Shown: positions 16,387 to 25,330 of the stretch, piece after piece
Layout of the letters: the number at the start of each line of letters is the position of its first letter
Position numbering within the stretch: position 1 is the first letter of the stretch
Origin: an uncultured Sutterella sp.
GTDB lineage: Bacteria; Pseudomonadota; Gammaproteobacteria; Burkholderiales; Burkholderiaceae_F
Direction: 5' to 3'
Length of the DNA stretch: 58,559 nucleotides
NCBI GenBank assembly: GCA_900767875.1
Contig: CAAGAT010000083.1
Location: 1-58,559, forward strand
The notes under the pieces: model-generated
What the model saw: only the letters and a program-made list of their open reading frames with translations
Database searches by the model: none
Told to the model about the DNA's origin: nothing
Program-made: the position numbers and the translations under genes

Positions 16387-17154
16387 ATGATCAGCTGGAA
16401 AAACGAACTGGCGGTGATCCGCCCGCGTCTGGGCGAAAAAATCGGCGCCTTTTTTACCGAACGTGTGGGCGGCGTCTCCTCGGGCCCCTGGGGCGGCCCG
16501 GAAGGCATCATGGGCCTGAATGTCGGCAGCCGCGTGGAGGACAACGCGGGCTGCGTGCGCATGAACCGCTCAATTGTCGCGGACCTGTGCCCGAGCGAGC
16601 CGCGCTGGATGACGCAGGTGCACGGCGTTCGTGTGCTCGAGGCAGAGAGTGTGAATGATGAGGCCGTGGAGGCCGACGCGCAGATCGCCGTCACCGCGGG
16701 CGTCGTCTGTTGCGTGCAGGTGGCCGACTGCCTGCCGATTCTTTTGGCCGATGCCAACGCCAACATCGTGGCGGCCGTGCACGCGGGCTGGAAGAGCCTG
16801 GCGGGCGGTGTCATCGAAGAGAGCGTCAAGGCCATGAAGGCCAAGTGCCCCGACGCTCAGCTCAAGGCGTGGCTGGGTCCGCGCATCGGCTTGGACGACT
16901 TTGAGGTGGGCGAAGAGGTGGCCGAGGTCTTCCGGCAAAAGTACCCGTCCGTGACCGAGGGCATCAAGATGGTTCAAGGCAAAGCGCACGTCGATCTGGC
17001 CGGCTACGCCAAGGCGGCTCTGGCGGCCGTGGGCGTCACCGATGTTGAAGACTGTGGCCTGTCGACGGTCGCCGACCCCAAGCGCTTTTACAGCTACCGG
17101 CGCGACGGCGCCCACACGGGGCGTCACGCCGCCGTGATCTGGATTGAAAAATAA
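16387..17154 (+). CDS. pgeF: Multicopper-oxidase-like purine nucleoside phosphorylase (YfiH/PgeF)
   Basis: The 255-residue protein belongs to the YfiH/DUF152 family, with the three metal ligands H79 (TQVHG), C115 (ADCLP) and H132 (AVHAGW). Members have been reported as polyphenol oxidases, as purine nucleoside phosphorylases, and as editors of peptidoglycan precursors (PgeF). The order bamD, rluD, pgeF is widespread in proteobacteria and supports the assignment. The gene starts 49 bp after rluD and lies 19 bp before rimO. Confidence 0.9.
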   Translation: MISWKNELAVIRPRLGEKIGAFFTERVGGVSSGPWGGPEGIMGLNVGSRVEDNAGCVRMNRSIVADLCPSEPRWMTQVHGVRVLEAESVNDEAVEADAQIAVTAGVVCCVQVADCLPILLADANANIVAAVHAGWKSLAGGVIEESVKAMKAKCPDAQLKAWLGPRIGLDDFEVGEEVAEVFRQKYPSVTEGIKMVQGKAHVDLAGYAKAALAAVGVTDVEDCGLSTVADPKRFYSYRRDGAHTGRHAAVIWIEK

Positions 17155-17173
17155 ACGAGGAGCATTCCCCAAG

Positions 17174-18532
17174 ATGGCAGGAGAAAAGAAAGGCCGCATC
17201 GGCCGCGTGGGTTTTGTGAGCCTGGGCTGCCCCAAGGCCCTGGTGGACACCGAGCGCATCGTCACGGAACTCAGAGCCGAGGGCTACATCATCGCCGCCG
17301 ACTATAAGGAAGCGGATCTGGTGATCGTCAACACGTGCGCCTTCATCGACGCGGCGGTGGCCGAAAGTCTGGAGGCGATCACGGAGGCCCTCAAGGAAAA
17401 TGGGCGCGTGATCGTCACCGGGTGTCTGGGCGGCAAAAAGAAGGACAACGGCGAGAGCTGGCTACAGGAGCGCATCCCGCAGGTGCTCGGCATCACGGGG
17501 CCGGACTCCTGGAAGGAGACGCTGGCGATCGTGCACGCGCATCTGCCGCGCCCGCACGAGCCCTTTGACGATCTGGTGCCCGCGGCGGGGCTCAAACTCA
17601 CCCCCGCACACTACGCGTATTTGAAGATCAGCGAAGGGTGCAACCATCACTGCACCTTCTGCATCATTCCCGATCTGCGCGGCACCCTGGTGAGCCGCCC
17701 GATCGGCGAGGTGCTGCGCGAGGCCGAAAACCTCGTCAAGGGCGGCGTCAAAGAGTTGCTCGTCATCAGTCAGGACACGGCCGCCTACGGCGTGGACGTC
17801 AAGTACCGCACGGGGTTTGCGGGCGGTCGGCCCGTCAAGACGCGCCTGCTGGAGCTCGCGCGCGAACTCGGACAGCTGGACGCCTGGGTGCGTCTGCACT
17901 ACGTCTATCCGTACCCCTCCACGGACGCCGTTGTGGAACTGATGGCCGAAGGGCTCATCCTGCCGTACCTTGACGTGCCCTTCCAGCACGCCCATCCGCG
18001 CGTGCTCAAGGCGATGAAGCGCCCGGCGAGTGCCGAGAAGAACCTCGAGCGCATCGCCGCCTGGCGCGCCCTGTGCCCGGACATCACGATCCGCTCGACC
18101 TTCATCACGGGGTTCCCGGGCGAGACCGAAGAAGAGTTCGAGTACCTGCTCGAGTTTCTCAAGCAAGCGAGGCTTGATCGCGTCGGCTGCTTTGCCTACA
18201 GCCCCGTCGAGGGGGCCCGGGCCAATGCGCTGCCCGGGCAGTTGCCCGACGCGGTGCGTGAAGAACGTCGCGAGCGCTTCATGCAGGTGCAGTCGGAAAT
18301 TTCCGCCGCGCTTCTCAAGGCCAAGATTGGCACGGTCAAGCGCGTCATCATCGACGAGAGCGAAGACGAGGACGGCGTGGCCGTCGGCCGCACCACGGCC
18401 GATGCGCCCGACATCGACGGCGTGGTGTATGTCACGACCGATGAGCCCCTCAAGCCCGGTGACTTTGTGGACGTACGCATCACCGACAGTCGCGAATACG
18501 ACCTCATCGGCCGCCGTGTCAAGAGCGAATAA
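17174..18532 (+). CDS. rimO: Ribosomal protein S12 methylthiotransferase RimO
   Basis: A 452-residue radical SAM enzyme that methylthiolates an aspartate of ribosomal protein S12. The N-terminal UPF0004 domain carries three cluster cysteines (C19 in SLGCPKALVD, C55, C84). The radical SAM domain has CNHHCTFC (C156, C160, C163), and a TRAM domain ends the protein. The LGCPKALVD pattern separates RimO from MiaB. ATG 17174 (MAGEKKG) is preferred to an upstream in-frame start at 17144 because GAGGAG lies 11 bases before it and the longer form overlaps pgeF. Confidence 0.93.
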   Translation: MAGEKKGRIGRVGFVSLGCPKALVDTERIVTELRAEGYIIAADYKEADLVIVNTCAFIDAAVAESLEAITEALKENGRVIVTGCLGGKKKDNGESWLQERIPQVLGITGPDSWKETLAIVHAHLPRPHEPFDDLVPAAGLKLTPAHYAYLKISEGCNHHCTFCIIPDLRGTLVSRPIGEVLREAENLVKGGVKELLVISQDTAAYGVDVKYRTGFAGGRPVKTRLLELARELGQLDAWVRLHYVYPYPSTDAVVELMAEGLILPYLDVPFQHAHPRVLKAMKRPASAEKNLERIAAWRALCPDITIRSTFITGFPGETEEEFEYLLEFLKQARLDRVGCFAYSPVEGARANALPGQLPDAVREERRERFMQVQSEISAALLKAKIGTVKRVIIDESEDEDGVAVGRTTADAPDIDGVVYVTTDEPLKPGDFVDVRITDSREYDLIGRRVKSE

Positions 18533-18543
18533 AGCGGGCCAAG

Positions 18544-18587
18544 GACTAGGTCAAGTTCCCCCGACAGGGGCATAACTTGGCCTAGTC
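18544..18587. repeat. Long imperfect hairpin after rimO
   Basis: GACTAGG and CAAGTT on the left arm pair with AACTTG and CCTAGTC on the right, each arm interrupted by one base, and an inner CCCC/GGGG extends the stem. It begins 11 bp after the rimO stop, so it may end or protect that transcript, but no T run follows. Part of the right arm recurs at 25999-26013. Confidence 0.6.
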
Positions 18588-18906
18588 GCTTGCCGATGAG
18601 TGGGATGATACTGGTAATTACCCCAGGCTTAAGCGCCGCGTAAGGAGACGATCCCTGCGCGGCGTTTTTGTCTGAAGTCTCGCTTAACCCTGATTTTTAG
18701 AGGGTTTTAAGGCAGACCTAAGGAAAGTTACAAAAAACCGAGAAAAACGCTCGGATAAAGGAGGGTGTTACCTGTGGCGGCTACACCTTTTACAGCTTGT
18801 GACAGAATCAGGTTAGCGATTTTCAATGAAAAGGCTGGGGGGCAATGTCTGCCCGCCGACAAGCCCAAGAACGAACAAGCGGAAGGTCGCTAAAAGGAGA
18901 GTCACG
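18588..18906 (+). other. Intergenic region and leader before the nitrite reductase gene
   Basis: No coding gene is seen in these 319 bp. They hold a strong terminator (18634-18669), an AT-rich stretch with a small CCGAG/CTCGG hairpin near 18740-18760, and the Shine-Dalgarno AAAAGGAG before the next gene. An incomplete FNR-like site (TTGTGACAGAATCAG, from 18797) is present, but its half-sites are not correctly spaced. Confidence 0.5.
18634..18669 (+). terminator. Rho-independent terminator
   Basis: CGCCGCG (18634-18640) pairs perfectly with CGCGGCG (18658-18664) and is followed by TTTTTG. It lies 100 bp after the rimO stop. It could end the rimO transcript or a short RNA beginning in the hairpin region upstream. 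Confidence 0.8.
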
Positions 18907-20544
18907 ATGAAAAAACACAATTTCGTCAAGGCCTGTGTCGCGCTTGCGGCGGCTGTTGCCCTCGCTCCGGTCGTCAACGCCGCTCCGGAAAAGGTTGACA
19001 CCAGGATGTGCACGGCCTGCCACGCTAACATCGGCGGTTTCCATAAGTCGGGCGCCCACAAGGACGTGTCCTGCACGAGCTGCCACAGCGGCCTTACCAA
19101 GCATCTGAGCGCCCCGGGCAAGGCCACGCGCCCGGTCACGAGCATGGATCCGCAGACCTGCGGCTCGTGCCACCCCGCTCAGTTCAAGAGCATGTTCAAG
19201 GTCAACGAAGAGCGCACGCCGCGCTATTCCAAGAAGAACAGCGACTCGGTCGCCCCGAATCCCTTCTTTGACCGCGCTCTGGGCACCCACGGCTTTACCA
19301 AGGAACACGATCTGCCGCGCAGCCACACGTTCGCCGCGCTTGACCAGTACCTCGTCGACCGCGCCTTCGGCGGCCGCTTCGAGCCCAAGGAAGGCTGGCT
19401 GTATCTGGGCATGAACGAAGGCCCGGTCCGCGTCTTTGACGTCGTCGAAGACAAGTACCCGCAGGACAACCTGCACAAGCCGCGCCGTCCGGGCACGGCC
19501 GCCGCGGCCAACCCCGTGTGCTGGACCTGCAAGTCGACCGACCTGATGCTCGACTGGGCTTATCTGGGTGAAAAGCATCCCGAAGCCAAGTACTCGCGCC
19601 AGTCCAACGTCGTGGATGTGTTCCGCAACATCAACCACGCCCTGAACTGCAACTTCTGCCACGATCCGCACAGCACGCAGCCGCGCATCGTGCGTGACGG
19701 CCTGATTCAGGCTCTGACCCGTACGGACTTCCCGACGGTCTACAGCCAGGATCCGAAGGCCACCAAGATCAACGTCATCGATATGGGTCTGCGCGGCTTC
19801 ACCCGCAAGATCGCCACGATGGAAAAGGCCGACAGCAAGCTCATGTGCGCCCAGTGCCACGTCGAGTACAACTGCAACCCCGGCTTTGATCCCAAGACCG
19901 GCAAGAAGATCGGCATGGCCGACGCCCGTACGAACCTCTTCCCGTTCGTTGACGTCACCAAGATCGATGAGTTCTACGCTCACGCGAGCTTTAAGGACTT
20001 CAAGCACCCGGTGACGGGCGCCAGCCTGACCAAGATGCAGCACCCGGACGTGGAAACGTTCTGGAACAGCACGCATGACAAGGCCGGTGTCCAGTGTGCC
20101 GACTGCCACATGCCCAAGGTCAAGGACGCAAAGACCGGCAAGACCTACACGAGCCACTGGGCTACGTCCCCGCGTCACTACATGAAGGAAACCTGCCTGC
20201 AGTGCCACAAGGACAAGACCGAAAAGCAGCTCAACACCGTGATCGACGGTATGAAGGCCTACTACGACGGTAAGCTGCGCGAAGCCGAAGGCCGTATGAC
20301 CGACATGTTCAACGCCTTTGATCTGGCTCTGGCTATGGGCGTGAGCAACGATGTTCTCAACAAGGCCCGTGAGCTGCACAGCGTTGCTCACACCAATTGG
20401 GAATGGTGGACGGCTGTCAACGGTGCGTACTTCCACAACCCCGAAGCCGCTCAGCTCTCGCTTGCCAAGAGTGCCGACGCTGCTCAGAAGGCCACCAAAC
20501 TTCTGCGCGACGCCATGGCTGCCAAGGCTAAGAGCAAGAAGTAA
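18907..20544 (+). CDS. Octaheme cytochrome c nitrite reductase (ONR type)
   Basis: The 545-residue product has a signal peptide (cleaved near 26) and eight heme-binding motifs: CTACH, CTSCH and CGSCH (cysteines from 35, 56, 85), then CWTCK (205-209), CNFCH (248), CAQCH (314), CADCH (397) and CLQCH (430). The lysine-ligated fourth motif marks the catalytic heme of the NrfA superfamily. Three extra N-terminal hemes distinguish octaheme reductases from pentaheme NrfA. Active-site residues are visible: Y321 (CHVEYNC) with C323 two residues on, and K376, Q378 and H379 (KMQHP). It should reduce nitrite to ammonium in the periplasm with six electrons. The neighbour ccmI supports heme attachment. Confidence 0.9.
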   Translation: MKKHNFVKACVALAAAVALAPVVNAAPEKVDTRMCTACHANIGGFHKSGAHKDVSCTSCHSGLTKHLSAPGKATRPVTSMDPQTCGSCHPAQFKSMFKVNEERTPRYSKKNSDSVAPNPFFDRALGTHGFTKEHDLPRSHTFAALDQYLVDRAFGGRFEPKEGWLYLGMNEGPVRVFDVVEDKYPQDNLHKPRRPGTAAAANPVCWTCKSTDLMLDWAYLGEKHPEAKYSRQSNVVDVFRNINHALNCNFCHDPHSTQPRIVRDGLIQALTRTDFPTVYSQDPKATKINVIDMGLRGFTRKIATMEKADSKLMCAQCHVEYNCNPGFDPKTGKKIGMADARTNLFPFVDVTKIDEFYAHASFKDFKHPVTGASLTKMQHPDVETFWNSTHDKAGVQCADCHMPKVKDAKTGKTYTSHWATSPRHYMKETCLQCHKDKTEKQLNTVIDGMKAYYDGKLREAEGRMTDMFNAFDLALAMGVSNDVLNKARELHSVAHTNWEWWTAVNGAYFHNPEAAQLSLAKSADAAQKATKLLRDAMAAKAKSKK

Positions 20545-20629
20545 TGCGGCTCTGACGACGTAACCTGCGCAAAGGGTGCCCCGTGACATTTAAGCGGAGC
20601 ACCCTTTTTCTTGCCGTAAAATTGCCCGC

Positions 20630-21547
20630 ATGACTTACGAAACCACTTTCTGGATCGTCGCCGCGCTGCTGGCGGCCGTCGCGGTCTTTGCCGTGCTCAA
20701 GGCGCTGCTCTCGCCCCCCGGGGCGCAGGACGCCGCCCTCGGGCGAGAGCTCACGCGCGAGGCCCTTTCCGAGCAGCTGCGCCTTCTCAACGACGAGAAG
20801 ACCGCCGGTCTCATCTCGGATCGTATTTTTGAGGCCAGCGTGGCCGACGTCGAGCGCCGGGCGCTTGAGGAGATGGCCGACGAGGCCCAAAAGGAGCCGC
20901 GCAAGGCGCCGTTGGGCAAAGCGCTGACGACGGCGGTGGCCCTGGCGGTCGTGGCCGCCGCCTTCGTGTTGTACCAATTGCTGGGCTCGCCCAACCTCAT
21001 CAACTTTGTTTCCGAGCCCCCTAGGCCCGGCATCATGCGCGCCGACGGCTCTCTGGGCAGCACCGAAGGCCTCTACAACGAAGAGTCCCTCGCGGCGTAC
21101 CTCAAGGACAACGCCAAGGACGAGCGCGCCTGGGTGCTCTATGCGCGCCTGCTCGTCAAAAAGCAAGCTTGGAAGCAAGCGGCCGAGGCCTACGGCAAGG
21201 CCGTGGCCCGAGACGGCTTTGTGGCCAAGGACTCCGACGTGCTCACCGAGTATGCCGCCAGCCTCATCAGCCAAAAGACGCCGCAGGCTTACCGCGAGAG
21301 CCTCGGGGTGCTCGACCGGGCTCTGGCGCTGGACGAAAAGCACATGCCCTCGCACGAGCTCTATGCGATCGTAAGCCTCGAGCTCGAGCACTGGGCGGAT
21401 GCCCGCGCGCATCTGGAAATCCTGCTCGGGGCCATCGACATGAACGATCCCGTCTATGAGCGACTGGCGCAGACCGCGGCCTACGCGGCCGAGCGCGAGC
21501 GCGCGCAAAAGGAATCGAAGACCGAGCCCGATCGGACGGCTCCGTAG
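20630..21547 (+). CDS. ccmI: c-type cytochrome biogenesis protein CcmI
   Basis: A 305-residue protein with an N-terminal membrane segment (FWIVAALLAAVAVFAVLKALL), a coiled region (ALGRELTREALSEQLRLL), a second membrane segment near residues 105-120, and TPR repeats in the C-terminal half. This is the CcmI/CycH architecture, which delivers apocytochromes to the CcmFH heme lyase. It starts 86 bp after the octaheme reductase, a logical partner with eight hemes to attach. The other ccm genes are not in the window. Confidence 0.85.
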   Translation: MTYETTFWIVAALLAAVAVFAVLKALLSPPGAQDAALGRELTREALSEQLRLLNDEKTAGLISDRIFEASVADVERRALEEMADEAQKEPRKAPLGKALTTAVALAVVAAAFVLYQLLGSPNLINFVSEPPRPGIMRADGSLGSTEGLYNEESLAAYLKDNAKDERAWVLYARLLVKKQAWKQAAEAYGKAVARDGFVAKDSDVLTEYAASLISQKTPQAYRESLGVLDRALALDEKHMPSHELYAIVSLELEHWADARAHLEILLGAIDMNDPVYERLAQTAAYAAERERAQKESKTEPDRTAP

Positions 21548-21635
21548 CCGCGTTCCCGTCCTGTGGCACAGCCGCACACGACAACGCCCGCCGTACCGGA
21601 TGCACTGCGGGTGTTTCGCTTTTCCAGCGGATCCC

Positions 21636-22511
21636 TTACTTGTTGCCGGGGTGTCGCCGGCGCTTGGTGATGACGCTGGCGGTGATGCCCGCAAAGAGAA
21701 TAAGCAGCATGCCCGTCAGGGCCACCGGCGGCAGCGTTTCGTTGAAGAACACCACGCTGATGATTTCGGCAAAGGGAATGACGGCGAACTGAAAGCAGGC
21801 CGTGAGCATCATGTTGCCGTAGGCGAAGGCGCGGGTCATGGCGATCTGGGCGATCACCGCGGTGACGCCCACGCCCAAAAGACCGAGCCAGACGTTCGTC
21901 TCGTGCATTTTCAGGCCCCCTTCGAGGAGGTAGCAGCCGCCCAGGCCCCAGACGACGCCCACCAGCGAAAAGTAAAAGACGATGCGCAGCGAGGGCTCGC
22001 GCAGACGCCCCAACTGGGCGATCTGAAAGAAGATGAAGGGGCCCAAGGCGCCCCCACCGAGCCCTATCAGGGCGTAGGGCAACTCGTCGGAGGCCACCGA
22101 CGGCTGCAGGATGAGGCACACCCCGATAAAGCCCACCGTGATGGCCGCGGCCAGCGACCAGGGCGCCTTTTGCCGGTGCATGATGGCCATCACCACGAAG
22201 GTGGCCGCAATGAACAGGGGCGCCGTGTAGTTGAGCGTCACGGCCGTGCCCAGCGGCAGGTGGCCCATCGTAAAGAACCAAATCGTAAAGGAGACGGTGC
22301 CGAGCACCGAGCGCTTGATGTGACCGAAAAGGTAGTTGGTGGCCGGCGTCTGCCCCTGCACGAGCATGACGCACGAAATGAACGCCAGACCGATGAGCGA
22401 GCGCCAAAAGACGATTTCAAAGGTGCCGACGTCGGCGGCCGAGACCTTGACCAACGAGCTCATTGTCGCAAAAAGCAGCGCCGCGACGAGCATCCAGCAT
22501 GACTGCAGCAT
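21636..22511 (-). CDS. EamA/DMT family permease
   Basis: The 291-residue protein has ten predicted membrane segments in two EamA repeats (first FEIVFWRSLIGLAFIS, second FQFAVIPFAEIISVVFFNE). DMT permeases export amino acids, nucleobases or other metabolites; no substrate is evident. ATG 22511 (MLQSCWMLVAALLF) begins the first membrane segment; the longer frame to 22619 adds 36 polar residues and would run into the porin terminator. It is convergent with ccmI. Confidence 0.82.
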   Translation of the reverse strand: MLQSCWMLVAALLFATMSSLVKVSAADVGTFEIVFWRSLIGLAFISCVMLVQGQTPATNYLFGHIKRSVLGTVSFTIWFFTMGHLPLGTAVTLNYTAPLFIAATFVVMAIMHRQKAPWSLAAAITVGFIGVCLILQPSVASDELPYALIGLGGGALGPFIFFQIAQLGRLREPSLRIVFYFSLVGVVWGLGGCYLLEGGLKMHETNVWLGLLGVGVTAVIAQIAMTRAFAYGNMMLTACFQFAVIPFAEIISVVFFNETLPPVALTGMLLILFAGITASVITKRRRHPGNK

Positions 22512-22598
22512 GGAAAAAAGTGGCTGAAAATTAAAATGAAAATGAGGCTCGAGATTATAGACCCTAGCGTTCGCGCTTCCGGCAAAGGTTTCGGCAAT

Positions 22599-22631
22599 GA
22601 AAAACCCGCTCCGGCTCAAACCGAAGCGGGT
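22599..22631 (-). terminator. Terminator of the first porin gene
   Basis: On the minus strand ACCCGCTTCGG pairs with CCGGAGCGGGT and is followed by TTTTTC. It begins 34 bp after the porin stop codon. Confidence 0.85.
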
Positions 22632-22664
22632 GGGTTCAGCTCCTAGATCTCGAGGGGGATCGGA

Positions 22665-23846
22665 TTAGAACTTGTGACGCAGACCGACCATGGCGCCGAA
22701 GACGGAGGCATCCTGGTCAGCCAGCGACCTGTGGGTGTAGGAGATGTTGTCCTGCATGTAGGTGGCGGCAACGTAGATGTCCGTACGCTTGGAGAGGACA
22801 TAATCGTAGCCGGCGGACACGACCCAACGCTGCATTTCGTCGCTGTCGTAGTCGGTCGAGTCGCTGTCGGCAGCCTGAGCGTCCATGTAACCGGCGCCAA
22901 CGAGCACGGCACCCGGGCCGGCCGGGATCAGAGCGGACACACCAATGCCCCAGCCTTCCATCTTGGAGGCGAACGTGCCGGCAAGCACGCCGTCCGTGCC
23001 GATGAGGCCCTTGAGGTTCTTCGTCTCAATTTCGTCGAAGTACTGAGCGCCGGCAAAGAGCTTGACGACTTCAAAGTCGAAGTTGCCGCCGAGGGTAACG
23101 GTCAGGCTGTCATCCACGTCGGCGACTTTGGTCTCGCCTCCCACCGTGGTCGCGGACGCGTAGTTGATCGAGTCAACGGCGAAGTACAGGTTCATGGGGC
23201 CGTTGGCGTAGGTGGCGCCCAAAGCGTAGTAGCGGTTGCTCGACGATTCGTTTTCAGCGCCGTACTTGCCGGCAGCTTGATTCCTATTCGTGCCATCAAC
23301 CTTATTGCCCATGCCGTACTGGGCGTAGACGGTGAAGCCGGCGAACGTCGGGGTCTGGTAGGAAATCATGTTGTCCCAGGAACCGGCGCCGACCGCGAAG
23401 GAGCCGGCCTGAGCCGAGTAGTCGGTAAAGCTCGTGCCGAAGGCCGAGATCATGCCGTACTTGGCCCAGGAGCTCTTGCCGCTGTTGAGCGAGCCCATCT
23501 GGCCGAAGGCGACCTTACCGAAGCCGCCTTCGAGGAACAGGCTCGATTCACGATCGAAGAACACGCCGCTGTCGGCGCCAGTGTCGGAGTCAAAGCCGTT
23601 TTCGAGAACGAAGCCGACCGTCAGGCCGTTGCCGAGGTCTTCCGTGCCCTTCAGGCCGAAGCGCGAACCGGAAGCCATGCCGGACTTCATCTGGAAGGAA
23701 TCCGTGGCGTCGATGTTGACCCTATCGGCGTCGACGTGGGAATACAGAAGGCCCGTATCAACGATACCGTAGAGCTGAACGTCAGCGGCCAGAGCCGAGC
23801 CGGCAAAGGCGCCGAGAACGGCGACAGCAGCCAAAGTCTTTTTCAT
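22665..23846 (-). CDS. Burkholderiales-type outer membrane porin (copy 1)
   Basis: A 393-residue trimeric porin of the 16-strand family. The signal peptide is MKKTLAAVAVLGAFAGSALA, followed by ADVQLYGIVDTGL; the protein ends in GAMVGLRHKF with the terminal phenylalanine that BamA recognises. Typical porin motifs are GFKGTEDLGNG-like (here FGLKGTEDLGNGLTVGFVLENGF) and SSLFLEGGFGKVAFGQMGS. It is about as long as, and clearly homologous to, the second copy at 24146-25330; loops differ most. ATG 23846 begins the signal peptide and has AGGAG eight bases upstream. The roughly 175-nt leader is shared with copy 2. Confidence 0.93.
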   Translation of the reverse strand: MKKTLAAVAVLGAFAGSALAADVQLYGIVDTGLLYSHVDADRVNIDATDSFQMKSGMASGSRFGLKGTEDLGNGLTVGFVLENGFDSDTGADSGVFFDRESSLFLEGGFGKVAFGQMGSLNSGKSSWAKYGMISAFGTSFTDYSAQAGSFAVGAGSWDNMISYQTPTFAGFTVYAQYGMGNKVDGTNRNQAAGKYGAENESSSNRYYALGATYANGPMNLYFAVDSINYASATTVGGETKVADVDDSLTVTLGGNFDFEVVKLFAGAQYFDEIETKNLKGLIGTDGVLAGTFASKMEGWGIGVSALIPAGPGAVLVGAGYMDAQAADSDSTDYDSDEMQRWVVSAGYDYVLSKRTDIYVAATYMQDNISYTHRSLADQDASVFGAMVGLRHKF

Positions 23847-24050
23847 GTGAAATCTCCTAGTCTGTAAAAGACACGCAAGAAGTTTTGGTTTTGTGCGGAA
23901 CCGTCGAAACAAGCGGGACGAAAGCTCGTTCCGTCTCGACGGGGTCCTTGCAGGACAGGGCTGATCATGACATTGAAAAGAAAGGCCCGACGGAGGACTA
24001 AGTCGAAAGATGATGAAAAATAAGTACAAACCTTAGTAATAATTACAACA
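23847..24050 (-). promoter_or_regulatory. Leader and promoter region of porin copy 1
   Basis: An AT-rich box on the minus strand at 24021-24050 (GTTGTAATTATTACTAAGG, then TTGTACTTA) lies 175 bp before the start codon. A related box lies 176 bp before copy 2. A second shared patch near 23960-23975 contains GATCATG. The arrangement implies a conserved, untranslated leader of about 150 nt. Confidence 0.5.
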
Positions 24051-24077
24051 CAACTTGCTTTTGGCGAGGCCGGATAA

Positions 24078-24111
24078 GCAAAAACCCGCCTCAGCCGAAG
24101 CCGAGACGGGT
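24078..24111 (-). terminator. Terminator of the second porin gene
   Basis: On the minus strand ACCCGTCTCGGC and GCTGAGGCGGGT pair around a TTCG tetraloop and are followed by TTTTTGC. It starts 35 bp after the porin stop and separates it from the leader of copy 1. Confidence 0.9.
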
Positions 24112-24145
24112 GTGTTCAAATCCGAAATCTCAGGAAGAGATCAGA

Positions 24146-25330
24146 TTAGAACTTGTGGCGCAGACCAACCATCACACCGTAGACGGACGGATCGCGGTCG
24201 TTGCCGGCGGTCTTGGAATCCATCTGGTCCTGGTTGTAAGTCACGACACCGTAGACGTCCGTGCGCTTGGAGAACGGATAGTCATAGCCGGCGGACACGA
24301 TCCAGCGGTTCAGTTCGTCGTCCTTGGCAGTGCCCGTCACGCTATCGGCCGCTTCAGCGTCCAGATAAGCGGCACCAACCAACACCGTGCCGCCCGCAGC
24401 CGGGATGGAGGCGGACACGCCCAGGCTCCAGCCTTCCATCTTGCCATCGACGACGACTTCGCTATTATTCTTGTGATAGCCAGCAAAGCCAGTCTTCTCG
24501 AGCTGCACGGCGCCCTTCATGTTGGAGAGCTTGATTTCGTCAAAGTACTGAGCGCCCGCAAAGAGCTTAACGACTTCGAAGTCGAAGTTGCCGCCCAGGG
24601 TAACGGTCAGGCTGTCGTCCACATCAGCCGTGCCGCCGACACCGGCGGAAGCGTAGTTGATGGAGTCCACGGCGGCGTACAGGTTCAGCGGGCCGTTGGC
24701 GTAGGTGGCGCCCAAGGAGTAGTAGCGGTCGCTCGTCGATTCGTTTTCGTCGCCGACCGTCTTGTCTTTGTTCGCGAGGCTGGTCACCTTATTGCCCATG
24801 CCGTACTGGGCGTAGACGGTGAAGCCGGCGAAGGTCGGGGTCTGGTAGGAAATCATGTTGTCCCACAGACCGGCGCCCATGGCCCAGGTACCGGCCTGAG
24901 CGGCGTAGTCGCCCCAGCTCGTACCGAAGGCGGAAATCATGCCGTACTTGCTCCAGGAGCTCGTGCCGTTGTTGATGGAGCCCATGCGGCCGAAGGCGAC
25001 CTTACCGAAACCGCCCTGCAGGAACAGGCTCGATTCACGATCGAAGAACACGCCCTTTTCAGCGCCGTCATCGGAGGTAAAGCCGTTTTCCAGAACAAAG
25101 CCGACCGTCAGACCGTTGCCCAGATCTTCCGTGCCCTTGAAGCCGAAACGGGAACCGGACGCCATGCCCGATTCCATCGAGAAGGAATTGGTGGCATCCT
25201 TGTTCGTGTCGGCATCGGAATGCAGATACTGCAGGCCGGTATCGATGAGGCCGTAAAGCTGAACGTCCGCAGCCAGAGCGGAACCGGCAAAAGCGCCGAG
25301 AACGGCGACAGCAGCCAAAGTCTTTTTCAT
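24146..25330 (-). CDS. Burkholderiales-type outer membrane porin (copy 2)
   Basis: A 394-residue paralogue of the neighbouring porin. It has the identical signal peptide MKKTLAAVAVLGAFAGSALA, the same RFGFKGTEDLGNGLTVGFVLENGF core and the same C-terminal VMVGLRHKF. The two differ mainly in short insertions and acidic loops, as expected for surface loops under selection. It forms a general diffusion channel in the outer membrane, inserted through the Bam complex that includes the bamD product. GGAGATC lies just before ATG 25330. Each porin has its own terminator and leader, so they are separately expressed. Confidence 0.93.
   Translation of the reverse strand: MKKTLAAVAVLGAFAGSALAADVQLYGLIDTGLQYLHSDADTNKDATNSFSMESGMASGSRFGFKGTEDLGNGLTVGFVLENGFTSDDGAEKGVFFDRESSLFLQGGFGKVAFGRMGSINNGTSSWSKYGMISAFGTSWGDYAAQAGTWAMGAGLWDNMISYQTPTFAGFTVYAQYGMGNKVTSLANKDKTVGDENESTSDRYYSLGATYANGPLNLYAAVDSINYASAGVGGTADVDDSLTVTLGGNFDFEVVKLFAGAQYFDEIKLSNMKGAVQLEKTGFAGYHKNNSEVVVDGKMEGWSLGVSASIPAAGGTVLVGAAYLDAEAADSVTGTAKDDELNRWIVSAGYDYPFSKRTDVYGVVTYNQDQMDSKTAGNDRDPSVYGVMVGLRHKF

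Noticed and set aside
18797..18812. FNR site before the octaheme nitrite reductase
   Set aside because: TTGTGACAGAATCAG has half-sites that are one base out of register with TTGAT-N4-ATCAA, so it is not convincing without binding data.
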